Both the position numbers and the translations under genes were made by a program. A stretch of DNA of 64,000 bases from an uncultured Tateyamaria sp. (GTDB lineage Bacteria > Pseudomonadota > Alphaproteobacteria > Rhodobacterales > Rhodobacteraceae). This document shows, in pieces, positions 43,204 through 51,534 of the stretch (positions within the stretch are counted from its first letter, which is position 1; every line of letters begins with the position of its first letter). Below the pieces are notes generated by a model. The model was not told the DNA's origin and searched no databases. It saw only the letters and a program-made list of their open reading frames with translations. Where the stretch lies: assembly GCF_947487805.1 (NCBI RefSeq), contig NZ_CANKXW010000001.1, positions 1,061,580-1,125,579 on the forward strand, in the 5' to 3' direction.

Positions 43204-43662
43204 TCAGAACAGGTAGGTGAAACGCGAGGTGGGCAGGGGCATGCCAAGCGTGTGATTGAACAGGAGAACCAGTGCGCCGGGTACGAGAATGGCAAAAGGC
43301 ACGACAAGCAACGGGTTGCGAATGCCAAAGGCGGGCAGGCAGACGAGGGCAAAGACGACGGAGGGCAGGAAGAACCCTTCGGAGGCGATGATGTTGCAAT
43401 AGATCAGCGCGGCCACGATCACGATGGCAATGCGCGGCCAGCTGGCGATGACGGGCTGTGTTTCGTCCGCGCGTATGGTCTGGACCAATGCGATGACCGC
43501 CAGACCGATCCAAAGCGTCAGAATGATGCGCGGAAAGAACATCGGCGACTGGGCAAGATCGGAGGCACTAAAGCTTTGCTGAAAAGTCGAGGCATAGAGC
43601 GCCACGGCCACGATCAACAGGCCCAGCTGAACGATCACCCGTTCATTGGCGAGACGTTGCAT
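43204..43662 (-). CDS. tctB: Tripartite tricarboxylate transporter small permease, TctB
   Basis: A 152-residue membrane protein with four hydrophobic segments and the family segment SPMFFPRIILTLWIGLAVIA. Low sequence conservation is normal for TctB. It sits between tctC and tctA, and AAGGA precedes the ATG. A hairpin separates it from tctC. Confidence 0.9.
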   Translation of the reverse strand: MQRLANERVIVQLGLLIVAVALYASTFQQSFSASDLAQSPMFFPRIILTLWIGLAVIALVQTIRADETQPVIASWPRIAIVIVAALIYCNIIASEGFFLPSVVFALVCLPAFGIRNPLLVVPFAILVPGALVLLFNHTLGMPLPTSRFTYLF

Positions 43663-43688
43663 GAGATAGTCCTTTGATGGGGTGTGAT

Positions 43689-43718
43689 GTCACCCGCGCG
43701 CAGGCAGCAGCGGGTGAC
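43689..43718 (-). promoter_or_regulatory. Hairpin between tctC and tctB
   Basis: GTCACCCGC, a 12-base loop and GCGGGTGAC form a perfect 9-bp stem, 14 bases past the tctC stop. No T-run follows on the minus strand. It probably protects the tctC message from 3' decay, raising binding protein over permease. Confidence 0.6.
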
Positions 43719-43732
43719 AGTCGGGTCTTTGA

Positions 43733-44686
43733 TCAGAGCCCGGCGGCTTCGATCAGCGCGCCGTTGGACTCGTATTGCGCCCGGTAGAACGCGTCGAATT
43801 CCTCGGCACCGCGGTAGTTGATGACCGTGCCGGAGTTCTCTGCAAAGGTCTGGAACCCTTCGGAGGCGACGGCTGTTTCACAGGCCGCTTCCAGTTTCGC
43901 CGTCACCTCGGGCTCAAGCCCCGCAGGCGCAAAGAGACCGCCCCAGAGATAGAGTTCGTTTAGCGGCGCTTCGATGCCGACTTCGGTTGCGGTGGGTACG
44001 TCAGGATAGTTTTCCAGCCGTTGGCTGTTGAACACCATCAGGGGCCGGAAATCGCCGCGCTGCATCAGCACCTCGGTGTCGCCAAAGAACTGGATGTTGC
44101 CAGCAGTCAGTTCCTTGATCGCGGGGCCGGAGCCCTGGAAAGGCAGATGTTTGAGATCATCCAGAATGCCAAGCCCGGCAAAGGCAGCAACTGTGGTCAG
44201 GTGGGTCATCGCCCCCGGGCCGGACGAGCCATAGACGTATTTGCCCGGCTCTGCCTTGACGGCGGCGACCACGTCTTCGGCGGTCTGGAAGGGGCTGTCA
44301 TTGGAGACAAAGAGCAGGGTGGGGGAGGCGGCCACCGAGCAGATCGGAGTCCAGCTGTCCAGACCATAGGGCACGTCCTTGATCTGTGGCTGGATCGTCG
44401 AGACGGTGATCGACATGTAGGCCAGTTGATACCCGTCAGGGCGCTGGCCTTGCAGTGCAGAGGCGGCCACCGTGCCGGACCCGCCCGCCATGTTGGAGAC
44501 AAAGGCGTTCGCCCCGATGGCTTCGGCGAAATGCGGGGCCAAACCGCGCAGCAACAGGTCGGTGCCGCCGCCTGCGTTGAAAGGCGCGATCAGATTGATT
44601 GGACGTTCGGGAAACCCGTCGGCAAGGGCCGCCGAGGCAGAGATTGCGGCCGCGATGGCCGTCGAGAATACAGTCGTGAGCTTCAT
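43733..44686 (-). CDS. tctC: Tripartite tricarboxylate transporter binding protein, TctC (Bug family)
   Basis: A 317-residue periplasmic binding protein of the Bug family. It has a signal peptide (TVFSTAIAAAISASAALADG) and the family start FPERPINLIAPFNAGGGTDL, where carboxylate is bound. GGGAGG precedes the ATG. It is the first gene of the minus-strand operon tctCBA-tauE-hydrolase-ltnD-otnK. The enzymes downstream suggest a four-carbon acid sugar such as threonate or erythronate as ligand. Confidence 0.93.
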   Translation of the reverse strand: MKLTTVFSTAIAAAISASAALADGFPERPINLIAPFNAGGGTDLLLRGLAPHFAEAIGANAFVSNMAGGSGTVAASALQGQRPDGYQLAYMSITVSTIQPQIKDVPYGLDSWTPICSVAASPTLLFVSNDSPFQTAEDVVAAVKAEPGKYVYGSSGPGAMTHLTTVAAFAGLGILDDLKHLPFQGSGPAIKELTAGNIQFFGDTEVLMQRGDFRPLMVFNSQRLENYPDVPTATEVGIEAPLNELYLWGGLFAPAGLEPEVTAKLEAACETAVASEGFQTFAENSGTVINYRGAEEFDAFYRAQYESNGALIEAAGL

Positions 44687-44711
44687 GATTTCCTCCCAGT
44701 GAAGTCAATAT

Positions 44712-44767
44712 TGGTAACGTTGTCATTCAATTGGTAACGCTGTCAATTGAAATTGTTATCGTTGTCA
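44712..44767. promoter_or_regulatory. Three LacI-type operator copies
   Basis: Three related 14-base sites lie in the gap between tctC and the LacI gene: TGGTAACGTTGTCA (44712-44725), TGGTAACGCTGTCA (44732-44745) and TGTTATCGTTGTCA (44754-44767). Starts are 20 and 22 bases apart, so they face similar sides of the helix. The form TGnnAACGTTnnCA with central CG is typical of LacI family operators. The third copy ends 11 bases before one possible LacI start. Confidence 0.7.
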
Positions 44768-44796
44768 GCGTCAGGTCGATGAAATATACGAGCCCT

Positions 44797-45819
44797 ATGA
44801 GTGGTAGATCAGACATCAAGGGAGACAAGCCCGCCCGGTCAACATTGCGGGATGTGGCCCTGCTGGCGGGTGTCTCTGAGATATCCGTGTCGCGCGTGAT
44901 GCGCGATGCGCCCAACATCTCGGACAAGCTGCGCGACAAGGTCATGGCGGCAGCGAATTCGCTCAGCTACACGCCCAATCGGGTGGCCGGCGCGTTGAAG
45001 AACCAGAGCAGCAATCTGGTGGCCGTCGTTCTGCCGTCGATGAGCAACGAAGTGTTTCCATCAGTACTGGACGGTATCGAATCGATCCTGAACGATCAGG
45101 GCCTGCACGCGGTGCTGGGCCTGAGCGAATATGACAGGGACCGCGAGTTGAAGGTCATTCGCGAATTGTTGTCGTGGTCGCCCATGGGCATCATTCTGAC
45201 AGGGCTGCACCACCTCGATCCAATCCCCGGCATGATCGCGCAACTCGACATTCCCGTGGTCCAGATCATGGATATCGAAGGCGCTCCGATCGGGTCTGCG
45301 GTGGGCATATCCCACAGTGCGGCGGCCATCGCGGCGGCGGATTACCTGCATGGACGGGGCTATCGCAAGATCGGCTATATCGGCGCATGGAGCGAGAAAC
45401 CGCAGCGGTCCAAAGCGCGCAGGCGCGCCTTTGAGGCGCGGTTGCAGGCGCTGGGCTGTCCGCTTGTTGCCTCGCTCATCTCCGAGGACAGGTCGTCGGC
45501 CATGGTCGGGGCGCAGACCACCGCAGCGCTGCGCCAGCAACACCCGGAGATCGACTGCATCTTCTACGCCAATGACGACCTCGCGCTGGGCGGGCTGTTC
45601 CATGCGCTGGCGGCAGGCATCGACGTTCCGGGCGAGCTTGGGCTGTTGGGCTTTAACGGGATCGATATCGGAAAGGCGACGCCCATTCCGTTGTCCAGCA
45701 TCGAGACCCCGCGTTTCGAGATGGGCCGGGAGGCTGCGCGATTGCTCTTGTCCTCGCGCGAGAGCGGCAATGTCATCAAGGATCTGTCTTTCAAGATCTC
45801 CGACGGTAAAACCGCCTGA
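44797..45819 (+). CDS. LacI family transcriptional regulator
   Basis: About 340 residues. The N-terminal HTH and hinge are STLRDVALLAGVSEISVSRV and YTPNRVAGALKNQ, and a periplasmic-binding-protein-like sensor domain follows (VAVVLPSMSNEVFPSVLDGI). ATGs at 44779 and 44797 are both possible; the frame also stays open back to 44731, inside the operator sites, which is unlikely as a start. It is divergent from the tct operon and most likely controls it. Confidence 0.92.
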   Translation: MSGRSDIKGDKPARSTLRDVALLAGVSEISVSRVMRDAPNISDKLRDKVMAAANSLSYTPNRVAGALKNQSSNLVAVVLPSMSNEVFPSVLDGIESILNDQGLHAVLGLSEYDRDRELKVIRELLSWSPMGIILTGLHHLDPIPGMIAQLDIPVVQIMDIEGAPIGSAVGISHSAAAIAAADYLHGRGYRKIGYIGAWSEKPQRSKARRRAFEARLQALGCPLVASLISEDRSSAMVGAQTTAALRQQHPEIDCIFYANDDLALGGLFHALAAGIDVPGELGLLGFNGIDIGKATPIPLSSIETPRFEMGREAARLLLSSRESGNVIKDLSFKISDGKTA

Positions 45820-45934
45820 ACCCCGCGTGCATGATCGGTCGCGTGCCCTGCAAGGCGTGCATGACTGCCCTGTGTTTCCCGACCTGACGGGGCAGGTGCG
45901 GCCACCCCACATCGGTGGGGAAAGGAGATATCCC

Positions 45935-46504
45935 ATGCTCGATACGCAATATTCCATTCGCGAGGCCGACATGCCGGAAGACATGCGCTTTCTGTTGAAC
46001 ACCTATCCGCGAGATACGTGGGAGGCGCATCCGGGATTTCGCGAAAAGACACAGCACTGGATGGCCGCGCATCAGGGGTTCCGGATGCTCGCCGAACGGG
46101 TACGTCTGGACACAGAGCTGCTGCTCGACAAGGACATGGCGCTTGACGACTATGCCGCGCGGCTGTCCTTTCTGGGCGGCCGGCTGGTTGGCAATCTGCA
46201 TGGCCACCATGGTTGGGAAGATCGCAGTTACTTTCCCGAGCTGTGCGCCGCCGACCCGCGGTTTGCCGCCGGTCTGGAAGTGTTGGAGCAGGACCACGCC
46301 GATCTGGACGTCGTGCTTGACGATTTCACACGTCAGGCCAATCGCGTGATCAAACTCGCGGAACTGGATGAAGGCCAGGCGCGGGACGAGGCAGGCGCGG
46401 TTCTGGATCAGGCGACCGCCATTGAGGCGTTTCTGAACCGCCATCTCGGTGACGAGGAGGACCTCGCCGTGCCGATCATCCTGCACCACAGGTTGCGCGG
46501 CTAG
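45935..46504 (+). CDS. Hemerythrin-like (HHE) domain protein
   Basis: A 189-residue helical protein with a hemerythrin-like set of metal ligands: AAHQGF, HGHHGWEDRSYFPEL, EQDHADLD and HLGDEEDLAVP. Such proteins hold a di-iron site that binds oxygen, NO or serves in stress responses. AAGGAG lies 7 bases before the ATG. It stands between the LacI and LysR genes with no clear operon partner. A small inverted repeat CCCCAC/GTGGGG at 45905-45920 precedes it. Confidence 0.85.
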   Translation: MLDTQYSIREADMPEDMRFLLNTYPRDTWEAHPGFREKTQHWMAAHQGFRMLAERVRLDTELLLDKDMALDDYAARLSFLGGRLVGNLHGHHGWEDRSYFPELCAADPRFAAGLEVLEQDHADLDVVLDDFTRQANRVIKLAELDEGQARDEAGAVLDQATAIEAFLNRHLGDEEDLAVPIILHHRLRG

Positions 46505-46522
46505 TTTAATTGGCTGATCACC

Positions 46523-46547
46523 TTGACTGGTCGGGGTGGTCAGTCAA
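46523..46547. promoter_or_regulatory. Palindrome upstream of the LysR gene
   Basis: TTGACTG and CAGTCAA form a perfect 7-bp inverted repeat around an 11-base centre, ending 20 bases before the LysR start. LysR proteins bind T-N11-A palindromes, often in their own promoter, so autoregulation is plausible. No copy was noticed upstream of the maleylacetate reductase gene. Confidence 0.5.
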
Positions 46548-46567
46548 ATCTGGTCTTTGGAAACACC

Positions 46568-47506
46568 ATGAAAATAGACCCACGACATCTCGAACTGCTT
46601 GCCGCGATCGTCGATCATGGCGGCGCGACCGAAGCGGCGCAGGTGCTGGGGAAATCCCAGCCGAGCGTCTCGCGGTCAATTTCCGAATTGGAAAAACGGC
46701 TGGGCGTGCGCCTGTTCGAAAGCCAGAAGCGGCCATTGCGGCCCACCGAGTTCTGTCTTCAGCTTGCGCAATACGGGCGGACCATCAACGACACGGGGAA
46801 GTCCGCGAGTGAATTCGTCACTCGGTTCAAGCGCGGTCAGGCCGGTGCGCTGCGCGTGTCCGGATCCCCGATTTTCATGGATGGTGTGGTGTCCCCGGTT
46901 CTGGCGGCATTTCAGTCCGAATACCCGGCCATCGCCATCGAACAGGGGTATGGATATGTCCAAAAGGTTCTGGATGGCCTTGCATCGGGTGATCTGGATG
47001 TGGGCATCGCGCCGATACGATCGTCGATGATCCCGGATGGGGTGGTCGCAAACCCGCTGCTGCCGGGGCGCAATGTGATCGCCTGCCGGATTGGTCATCC
47101 GCTGGTGCGTCACGCAAACCTGACCACCGAGGCCGTCGCGCATCAGCCATGGATTGCACCGCCGCCGGAAAGCCCGCTCTATCACGACCTGCGGGCAGTG
47201 CTGGACAGTATCGGCGTCAAAGACCTCAAGGTGAGTTTCTCAGGCGGATCGCTGACGTCGATCCTCAACTTTCTATATGAATCCGATGCGCTGACCATTC
47301 TGCCCTATTCGGTGGTCTATCGTTTGAACCGGCAGAACTCGCTCGCGGCGCTGCCGTTGCCGGTCGGTGATCCGGACAGGCATCTGTGTGCCCTGACCTC
47401 GAAGGCTGCGCCCGATTTTCCGGCGCGCTCACGGCTTTTGCAATATCTGGCGTCGGAGATGTCGTCCCTCAACGACTTGATGAGGCTGCACGCGGCACCG
47501 ACCTGA
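46568..47506 (+). CDS. LysR family transcriptional regulator
   Basis: A 312-residue LysR regulator. The HTH is at the N-terminus (LELLAAIVDHGGATEAAQVL, then SQPSVSRSISELEKRLGVRL), and the effector domain follows (LRVSGSPIFMDGVVSPVLAA). It reads in the same direction as the hydroxyquinol cluster, 122 bases upstream, and probably controls it in response to an aromatic intermediate. The gap to the next gene shows no clear operator or terminator. Confidence 0.9.
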   Translation: MKIDPRHLELLAAIVDHGGATEAAQVLGKSQPSVSRSISELEKRLGVRLFESQKRPLRPTEFCLQLAQYGRTINDTGKSASEFVTRFKRGQAGALRVSGSPIFMDGVVSPVLAAFQSEYPAIAIEQGYGYVQKVLDGLASGDLDVGIAPIRSSMIPDGVVANPLLPGRNVIACRIGHPLVRHANLTTEAVAHQPWIAPPPESPLYHDLRAVLDSIGVKDLKVSFSGGSLTSILNFLYESDALTILPYSVVYRLNRQNSLAALPLPVGDPDRHLCALTSKAAPDFPARSRLLQYLASEMSSLNDLMRLHAAPT

Positions 47507-47628
47507 TCCGTCCTGTTGCGGGAATAGCATATCAATTTGTTATGCAGTCTTTCTGACTTTCGATCCTACCCGCCCTGTCAGTCCCTTAACCTTTCCTTGA
47601 GCAATCTGCTTTTGGGCACGGGGGAGAC

Positions 47629-48681
47629 ATGTTGGCATCGTCAACCAGACAAAGGGTTCTGTTCGGAGCGGGGGTGCGCAAGCAGCTTGCGCAGGAAGTG
47701 CGCGCGCTGGGATGCACCCGGGCGCTCATCCTGTCCACGCCGCCACAATCCTCGTCGGCCTTGGATACGGCCGCCGACCTGAACGGGTTGTCAGCCGGGG
47801 TGTTTTCACGGGCGGCGATGCACACGCCGGTGAGCGTCACCGAAGAAGCCATCCAACATGCCCGCGATGTCGGGGCGGATTGCGTCGTCGCGATTGGTGG
47901 CGGGTCAACCACGGGTCTTGGCAAGGCCATCGCCCTGCGCACCGATCTGCCGCAGATCGTGATCCCGACGACCTATGCCGGCAGTGAGGCGACCCCCATT
48001 CTGGGTCAGACCGAGAATGGTTTGAAAACCACGATCACCGATCCCAAGGTCCTGCCCGAGATCATCCTTTATGACCCCGAACTGGTCGCGACACTTCCCG
48101 TCGGAATGACCGTCACTTCGGCGTTGAACGCGATGGCACACGCGGCCGAGGCGCTTTATGCGCGCGACCGGGATGATCAGACCACCACGTTGGCGGTTGA
48201 CGGGCTGCGCGCCTTTGCAGAGGCACTGCCCCAGGTTTTACGGGACCCTGAAAACCTCGCTGCGCGGGAGGACACGCTGAAAGGCGCATGGGCCTGCGGT
48301 GCGGTTCTGGGGCAGGTGGGCATGGCCCTGCATCACAAGCTTTGCCACACGCTGGGCGGGACGTTTGACCTGCCGCATGCCGAAACGCACGCCATCATCC
48401 TGCCCCATGCCGTCGACTTCAACGCGCAGGCCGTGCCCGCGCTTTTGACCCCCGTCAGTGATGTGCTGGACGGATCCCCGCCTGGACACGCCCTGTGGAC
48501 CTTTGCCAGGGACATGGGCGCGCCAATGGCGCTGAAGGATCTGGGATTGCAGGAACGCGATCTCGACCGGGCCACCGAGATTGCCCTGTCCAAACCTTAC
48601 TGGAATCCGCGCGACATCACTGCCGACGGTATCCGTGCGCTCTTGCAGAACGCGTGGGCCGGAACGGCGCCAGAAAAATGA
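47629..48681 (+). CDS. Maleylacetate reductase
   Basis: A 350-residue iron-type alcohol dehydrogenase relative that reduces maleylacetate to 3-oxoadipate with NAD(P)H. VLFGAGVRKQLAQEVRALG begins the family; the cofactor segment is CVVAIGGGSTTGLGKAIA, and IPTTYAGSEATPILG and HHKLCHTLGGTFDLPHAETH carry conserved active-site positions. It stands before the hydroxyquinol dioxygenase gene, the usual partner, which makes its substrate. Confidence 0.93.
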   Translation: MLASSTRQRVLFGAGVRKQLAQEVRALGCTRALILSTPPQSSSALDTAADLNGLSAGVFSRAAMHTPVSVTEEAIQHARDVGADCVVAIGGGSTTGLGKAIALRTDLPQIVIPTTYAGSEATPILGQTENGLKTTITDPKVLPEIILYDPELVATLPVGMTVTSALNAMAHAAEALYARDRDDQTTTLAVDGLRAFAEALPQVLRDPENLAAREDTLKGAWACGAVLGQVGMALHHKLCHTLGGTFDLPHAETHAIILPHAVDFNAQAVPALLTPVSDVLDGSPPGHALWTFARDMGAPMALKDLGLQERDLDRATEIALSKPYWNPRDITADGIRALLQNAWAGTAPEK

Positions 48682-48688
48682 GGACCAT

Positions 48689-49612
48689 ATGACCACTGAT
48701 CACGACATTGCCGATATCGTCGCAAACCTGCCACGGGCCTACTTTACCGAAGAAGACTCCGCCGAGGTCGTCACCGGGCAGAATGTGAATGCAAAGAACA
48801 AGCGGTTGCAGGAGGTCATGGCCAGCATCACCCACCATCTGCACGCCGCCATCAAGGAGATCGAGCCAACGCAGGCCGAGTGGATGCAGGCCATTCAGTT
48901 CCTGACGGCAACGGGGCACAAATGCGATGACTGGCGGCAGGAATTCATCCTGTTGTCCGATGTTCTCGGCGTTTCGATGCTGGTGGATGCCATCAATTCG
49001 CGGCGGCCCGTCGGCGCGTCCGAGAACACGGTTCTGGGCCCGTTCCACGTCGGTGGCACGCCGGAATACCCGATGGGAGAAAACATCTGCCTCGACGGCA
49101 AGGGTGAGGACATGGTTGTCCGGGGCCGGGTACTGGATGTGGATGGCAATCCGCTGGCAGGGGTCAAGATCGATGTCTGGCAGGCCAACGACGAAGGGTT
49201 CTACGACGTCCAGCAAAAGGGCATCCAGCCTGATTTCAACCTGCGCGGTGTCTTTCGCACCGGCGAGGACGGCACGTATTGGTTCAAGGCCGTCCGCCCG
49301 CAACACTATTCCATTCCCGATGACGGGCCGGTGGGCGAATTGCTCTATGCGCTGGGCAGACATCCGTACCGGCCGGCACATCTGCACTACATTATCGCCA
49401 AGGAGGGTTATGACGAGGTCACGACCCACATCTTTGATCCCGATGACATCTATATCAACAATGATGCGGTATTCGGGGTGAAGGAAAGCCTGATCGCCGA
49501 ATTCGTCAAAGTCGAGGATGCCGCGAAAATCGCGGAAATGGGGTTTGACGGGCCGTTCTACTGGGATGTCGAATTCGATTTCATCCTTGCCCCGCAAGGC
49601 GCAACCTCGTGA
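48689..49612 (+). CDS. Hydroxyquinol 1,2-dioxygenase (intradiol)
   Basis: A 307-residue non-heme Fe(III) intradiol dioxygenase that opens hydroxyquinol to maleylacetate. An N-terminal helical dimer domain is followed by the catalytic beta-sandwich. Fe ligands are probably the Tyr in DEGFYDVQ, the Tyr in QHYSIPDDGP, and His231/His233 in RPAHLHY. AGGA precedes the ATG at 48689. Catechol dioxygenases share the fold, but the adjacent maleylacetate reductase favours hydroxyquinol. The stop overlaps the next gene in GTGA. Confidence 0.92.
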   Translation: MTTDHDIADIVANLPRAYFTEEDSAEVVTGQNVNAKNKRLQEVMASITHHLHAAIKEIEPTQAEWMQAIQFLTATGHKCDDWRQEFILLSDVLGVSMLVDAINSRRPVGASENTVLGPFHVGGTPEYPMGENICLDGKGEDMVVRGRVLDVDGNPLAGVKIDVWQANDEGFYDVQQKGIQPDFNLRGVFRTGEDGTYWFKAVRPQHYSIPDDGPVGELLYALGRHPYRPAHLHYIIAKEGYDEVTTHIFDPDDIYINNDAVFGVKESLIAEFVKVEDAAKIAEMGFDGPFYWDVEFDFILAPQGATS

Positions 49613-50439
49613 CGACGCCGTGTATCATATGTGTGGCGATCACCGGATCGTTGCCCAGAAAGTCGATGAACCCGGCGGTTCCGATCACTGTGTCCGAACA
49701 AGTCGAAAGCACGCATGAGGCTTTCGAAGCAGGCGCCACGATCTGCCATGCGCACGTCCGGAATGATGACGAAACCCCTTCCAGCGACCCCGACAAGTTC
49801 GCGCGGCTCAAGGAGGGGATCGAGGCACATTGTCCGGGCATGATCGTGCAGTTTTCGACCGGAGGCCGGTCGGGTGCAGGGCGGGAGCGGGGCGGCATGT
49901 TGCACCTTCGGCCAGACATGGCCTCGCTCAGCGTCGGATCGAACAACTTTCCCACCCGTGTCTACGAAAATCCGCCCGACCTCGTGGACTGGCTGGCCGC
50001 GGAAATGCAAGCGCATGAGGTCAAGCCCGAGATCGAAGCGTTTGACCTCAGCCACATCCTGAAGGCGGCAGCGATGCACGCATCCGGGGCCATTGCCGGC
50101 ACGCCTTATGTGCAATTCGTGATGGGGGTCAAAAACGCCATGCCGGCCGACCGTCATGTCTTTGATTTCTATGTCGAAACGGTACGCCGTCTGTTCCCTG
50201 GCGCACCGTGGTGTGCAGCGGGCATTGGGCGCGCGCAAGCCACGCTGAACGCTTGGGCCGTGGCCGCTGGTGGGCATGTGCGCACGGGCCTCGAGGACAA
50301 CATCCGGCTTGATCGGGACACATTGGCCCCATCGAACGCGGCCCTTGTGCGCAATGCGGCGGCGATTTGTGCCGATCATGATCGCCCCGTTGCAACCCCT
50401 GCCCAGGCCCGCAGCATTCTTGGCCTGCGCCCCGTTTGA
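49609..50439 (+). CDS. Beta-keto acid cleavage enzyme (BKACE, DUF849)
   Basis: A 276-residue BKACE enzyme. This family transfers an acyl part of a beta-keto acid to acetyl-CoA, giving acetoacetate and a new acyl-CoA. The zinc ligands are His-x-His in TICHAHVRND and a Glu in TGLEDNIRLD; FSTGGRSG and AGIGRAQATLN are conserved. The start is a GTG overlapping the dioxygenase stop. Placed after maleylacetate reductase and the dioxygenase, its natural substrate could be 3-oxoadipate, giving succinyl-CoA. Confidence 0.88.
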   Translation: MTTPCIICVAITGSLPRKSMNPAVPITVSEQVESTHEAFEAGATICHAHVRNDDETPSSDPDKFARLKEGIEAHCPGMIVQFSTGGRSGAGRERGGMLHLRPDMASLSVGSNNFPTRVYENPPDLVDWLAAEMQAHEVKPEIEAFDLSHILKAAAMHASGAIAGTPYVQFVMGVKNAMPADRHVFDFYVETVRRLFPGAPWCAAGIGRAQATLNAWAVAAGGHVRTGLEDNIRLDRDTLAPSNAALVRNAAAICADHDRPVATPAQARSILGLRPV

Positions 50440-50451
50440 AAGGACACCCAG

Positions 50452-51105
50452 ATGACAGACACAGACGCCCTGGACCAAGAAGCCCGCAGCGCCGCCGCCG
50501 CGTTCCAATCGCGCGGCCTGACCGCTGACCAAGCAACGCTCCAGCTGATTTTTACACAAGCCCGCACGCATTACGGCTGGCAGGACCGTGACGTAAGCGA
50601 AGAGACGTTGAGGGCGCTGTATGACATCGCCAAGATGGGCCCGACGTCGATGAACCAACAGCCCATGCGGGTGATCTTTGTGCGGTCGGACGTGGCCAAG
50701 GATCGGCTGGAGCCTGCGCTGTTCGACGCCAACCGACCCAAGATGCGCAGCGCCCCGGTCACTGCAATCATCGCGTATGACCTGAACTTCTGGGAAGAGT
50801 TGCCGCACGTGTTCCCGCCGAACCCCGGCGCGCAGGATATTTTCAAGAACAACGCGACCGCGGCGCAGGTGAACGCGTTCCGGAACGGCACGCTGCAAGG
50901 TGCATATTTCATGCTGGCCGCCCGTGCTGTGGGGCTGGATGTGGGGGGCATGTCGGGTTTTGACAACGGCAAGGTGGACGAGGAGTTCTTTCACGGCACC
51001 TCGCTGAAATCGAACTTTCTGGTGAACCTCGGATACGCTGATACGTCCAAGATTTTTCGCCGGTTGCCGCGCCTCGACTTTGACACCGTTTGCGAAACGA
51101 TCTGA
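50452..51105 (+). CDS. Nitroreductase family protein, RutE/HadB-like
   Basis: A 217-residue FMN-dependent nitroreductase. AKMGPTSMNQQPMRVIFVRS and the later GLDVGGMSGFDNGKVDEEFF are typical of the malonic semialdehyde reductase (RutE) branch, which also includes quinone and halophenol reductases. It starts 12 bases after the BKACE gene. In this cluster reduction of a hydroxybenzoquinone to hydroxyquinol would fit; malonic semialdehyde reduction is the other option. Confidence 0.88.
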   Translation: MTDTDALDQEARSAAAAFQSRGLTADQATLQLIFTQARTHYGWQDRDVSEETLRALYDIAKMGPTSMNQQPMRVIFVRSDVAKDRLEPALFDANRPKMRSAPVTAIIAYDLNFWEELPHVFPPNPGAQDIFKNNATAAQVNAFRNGTLQGAYFMLAARAVGLDVGGMSGFDNGKVDEEFFHGTSLKSNFLVNLGYADTSKIFRRLPRLDFDTVCETI

Positions 51106-51117
51106 GAGGAAACCCCA

Positions 51118-51510
51118 ATGTCGGGACCCGAAATCACAAAGGATGACATCCTCAACGCCTCCAGGGGCATGCTTCAAAAACAGCTATTTGTCGTGTTCAC
51201 GACACCCACCAACGGCATGGGGCCGGTGATGGAGAACATCGAGGCGCACCTCGCGTTTCAGGTCAGCCTGGAACAGCGCGGCATCATGCTGGGGGCAGGG
51301 CCGTTCTGGGCGGATGACGAACACACATGGAATGGCGAAGGGATGGTGATCATCCGCGCCGACAGCCTTGAACACGCGAAAGAAATTGCCGCCACCGACC
51401 CGATGCATACCTCGGGCGCGCGCGATTTCAGGGTGCGGCCCTGGCTCCTGAACGAAGGACGCATCACCGTCGAAATCGATTTTTCAACCGGCCGCCATGC
51501 GGTCACCTGA
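51118..51510 (+). CDS. YciI family protein
   Basis: A 130-residue protein of the YciI-like fold. KQLFVVFTTPTNGMG, ENIEAHLAFQVSLEQRGIML with GAGPFW, and SLEHAKEIAATDPMH are the family landmarks; the conserved His is in EAHLAF. TftG, a member of this family, is the 5-chlorohydroxyhydroquinone dehydrochlorinase of 2,4,5-T degradation and acts just before hydroxyquinol dioxygenase. A related role here is inference from gene context. Confidence 0.84.
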   Translation: MSGPEITKDDILNASRGMLQKQLFVVFTTPTNGMGPVMENIEAHLAFQVSLEQRGIMLGAGPFWADDEHTWNGEGMVIIRADSLEHAKEIAATDPMHTSGARDFRVRPWLLNEGRITVEIDFSTGRHAVT

Positions 51511-51534
51511 TTGAAACTGTCACGGGAGGACACA

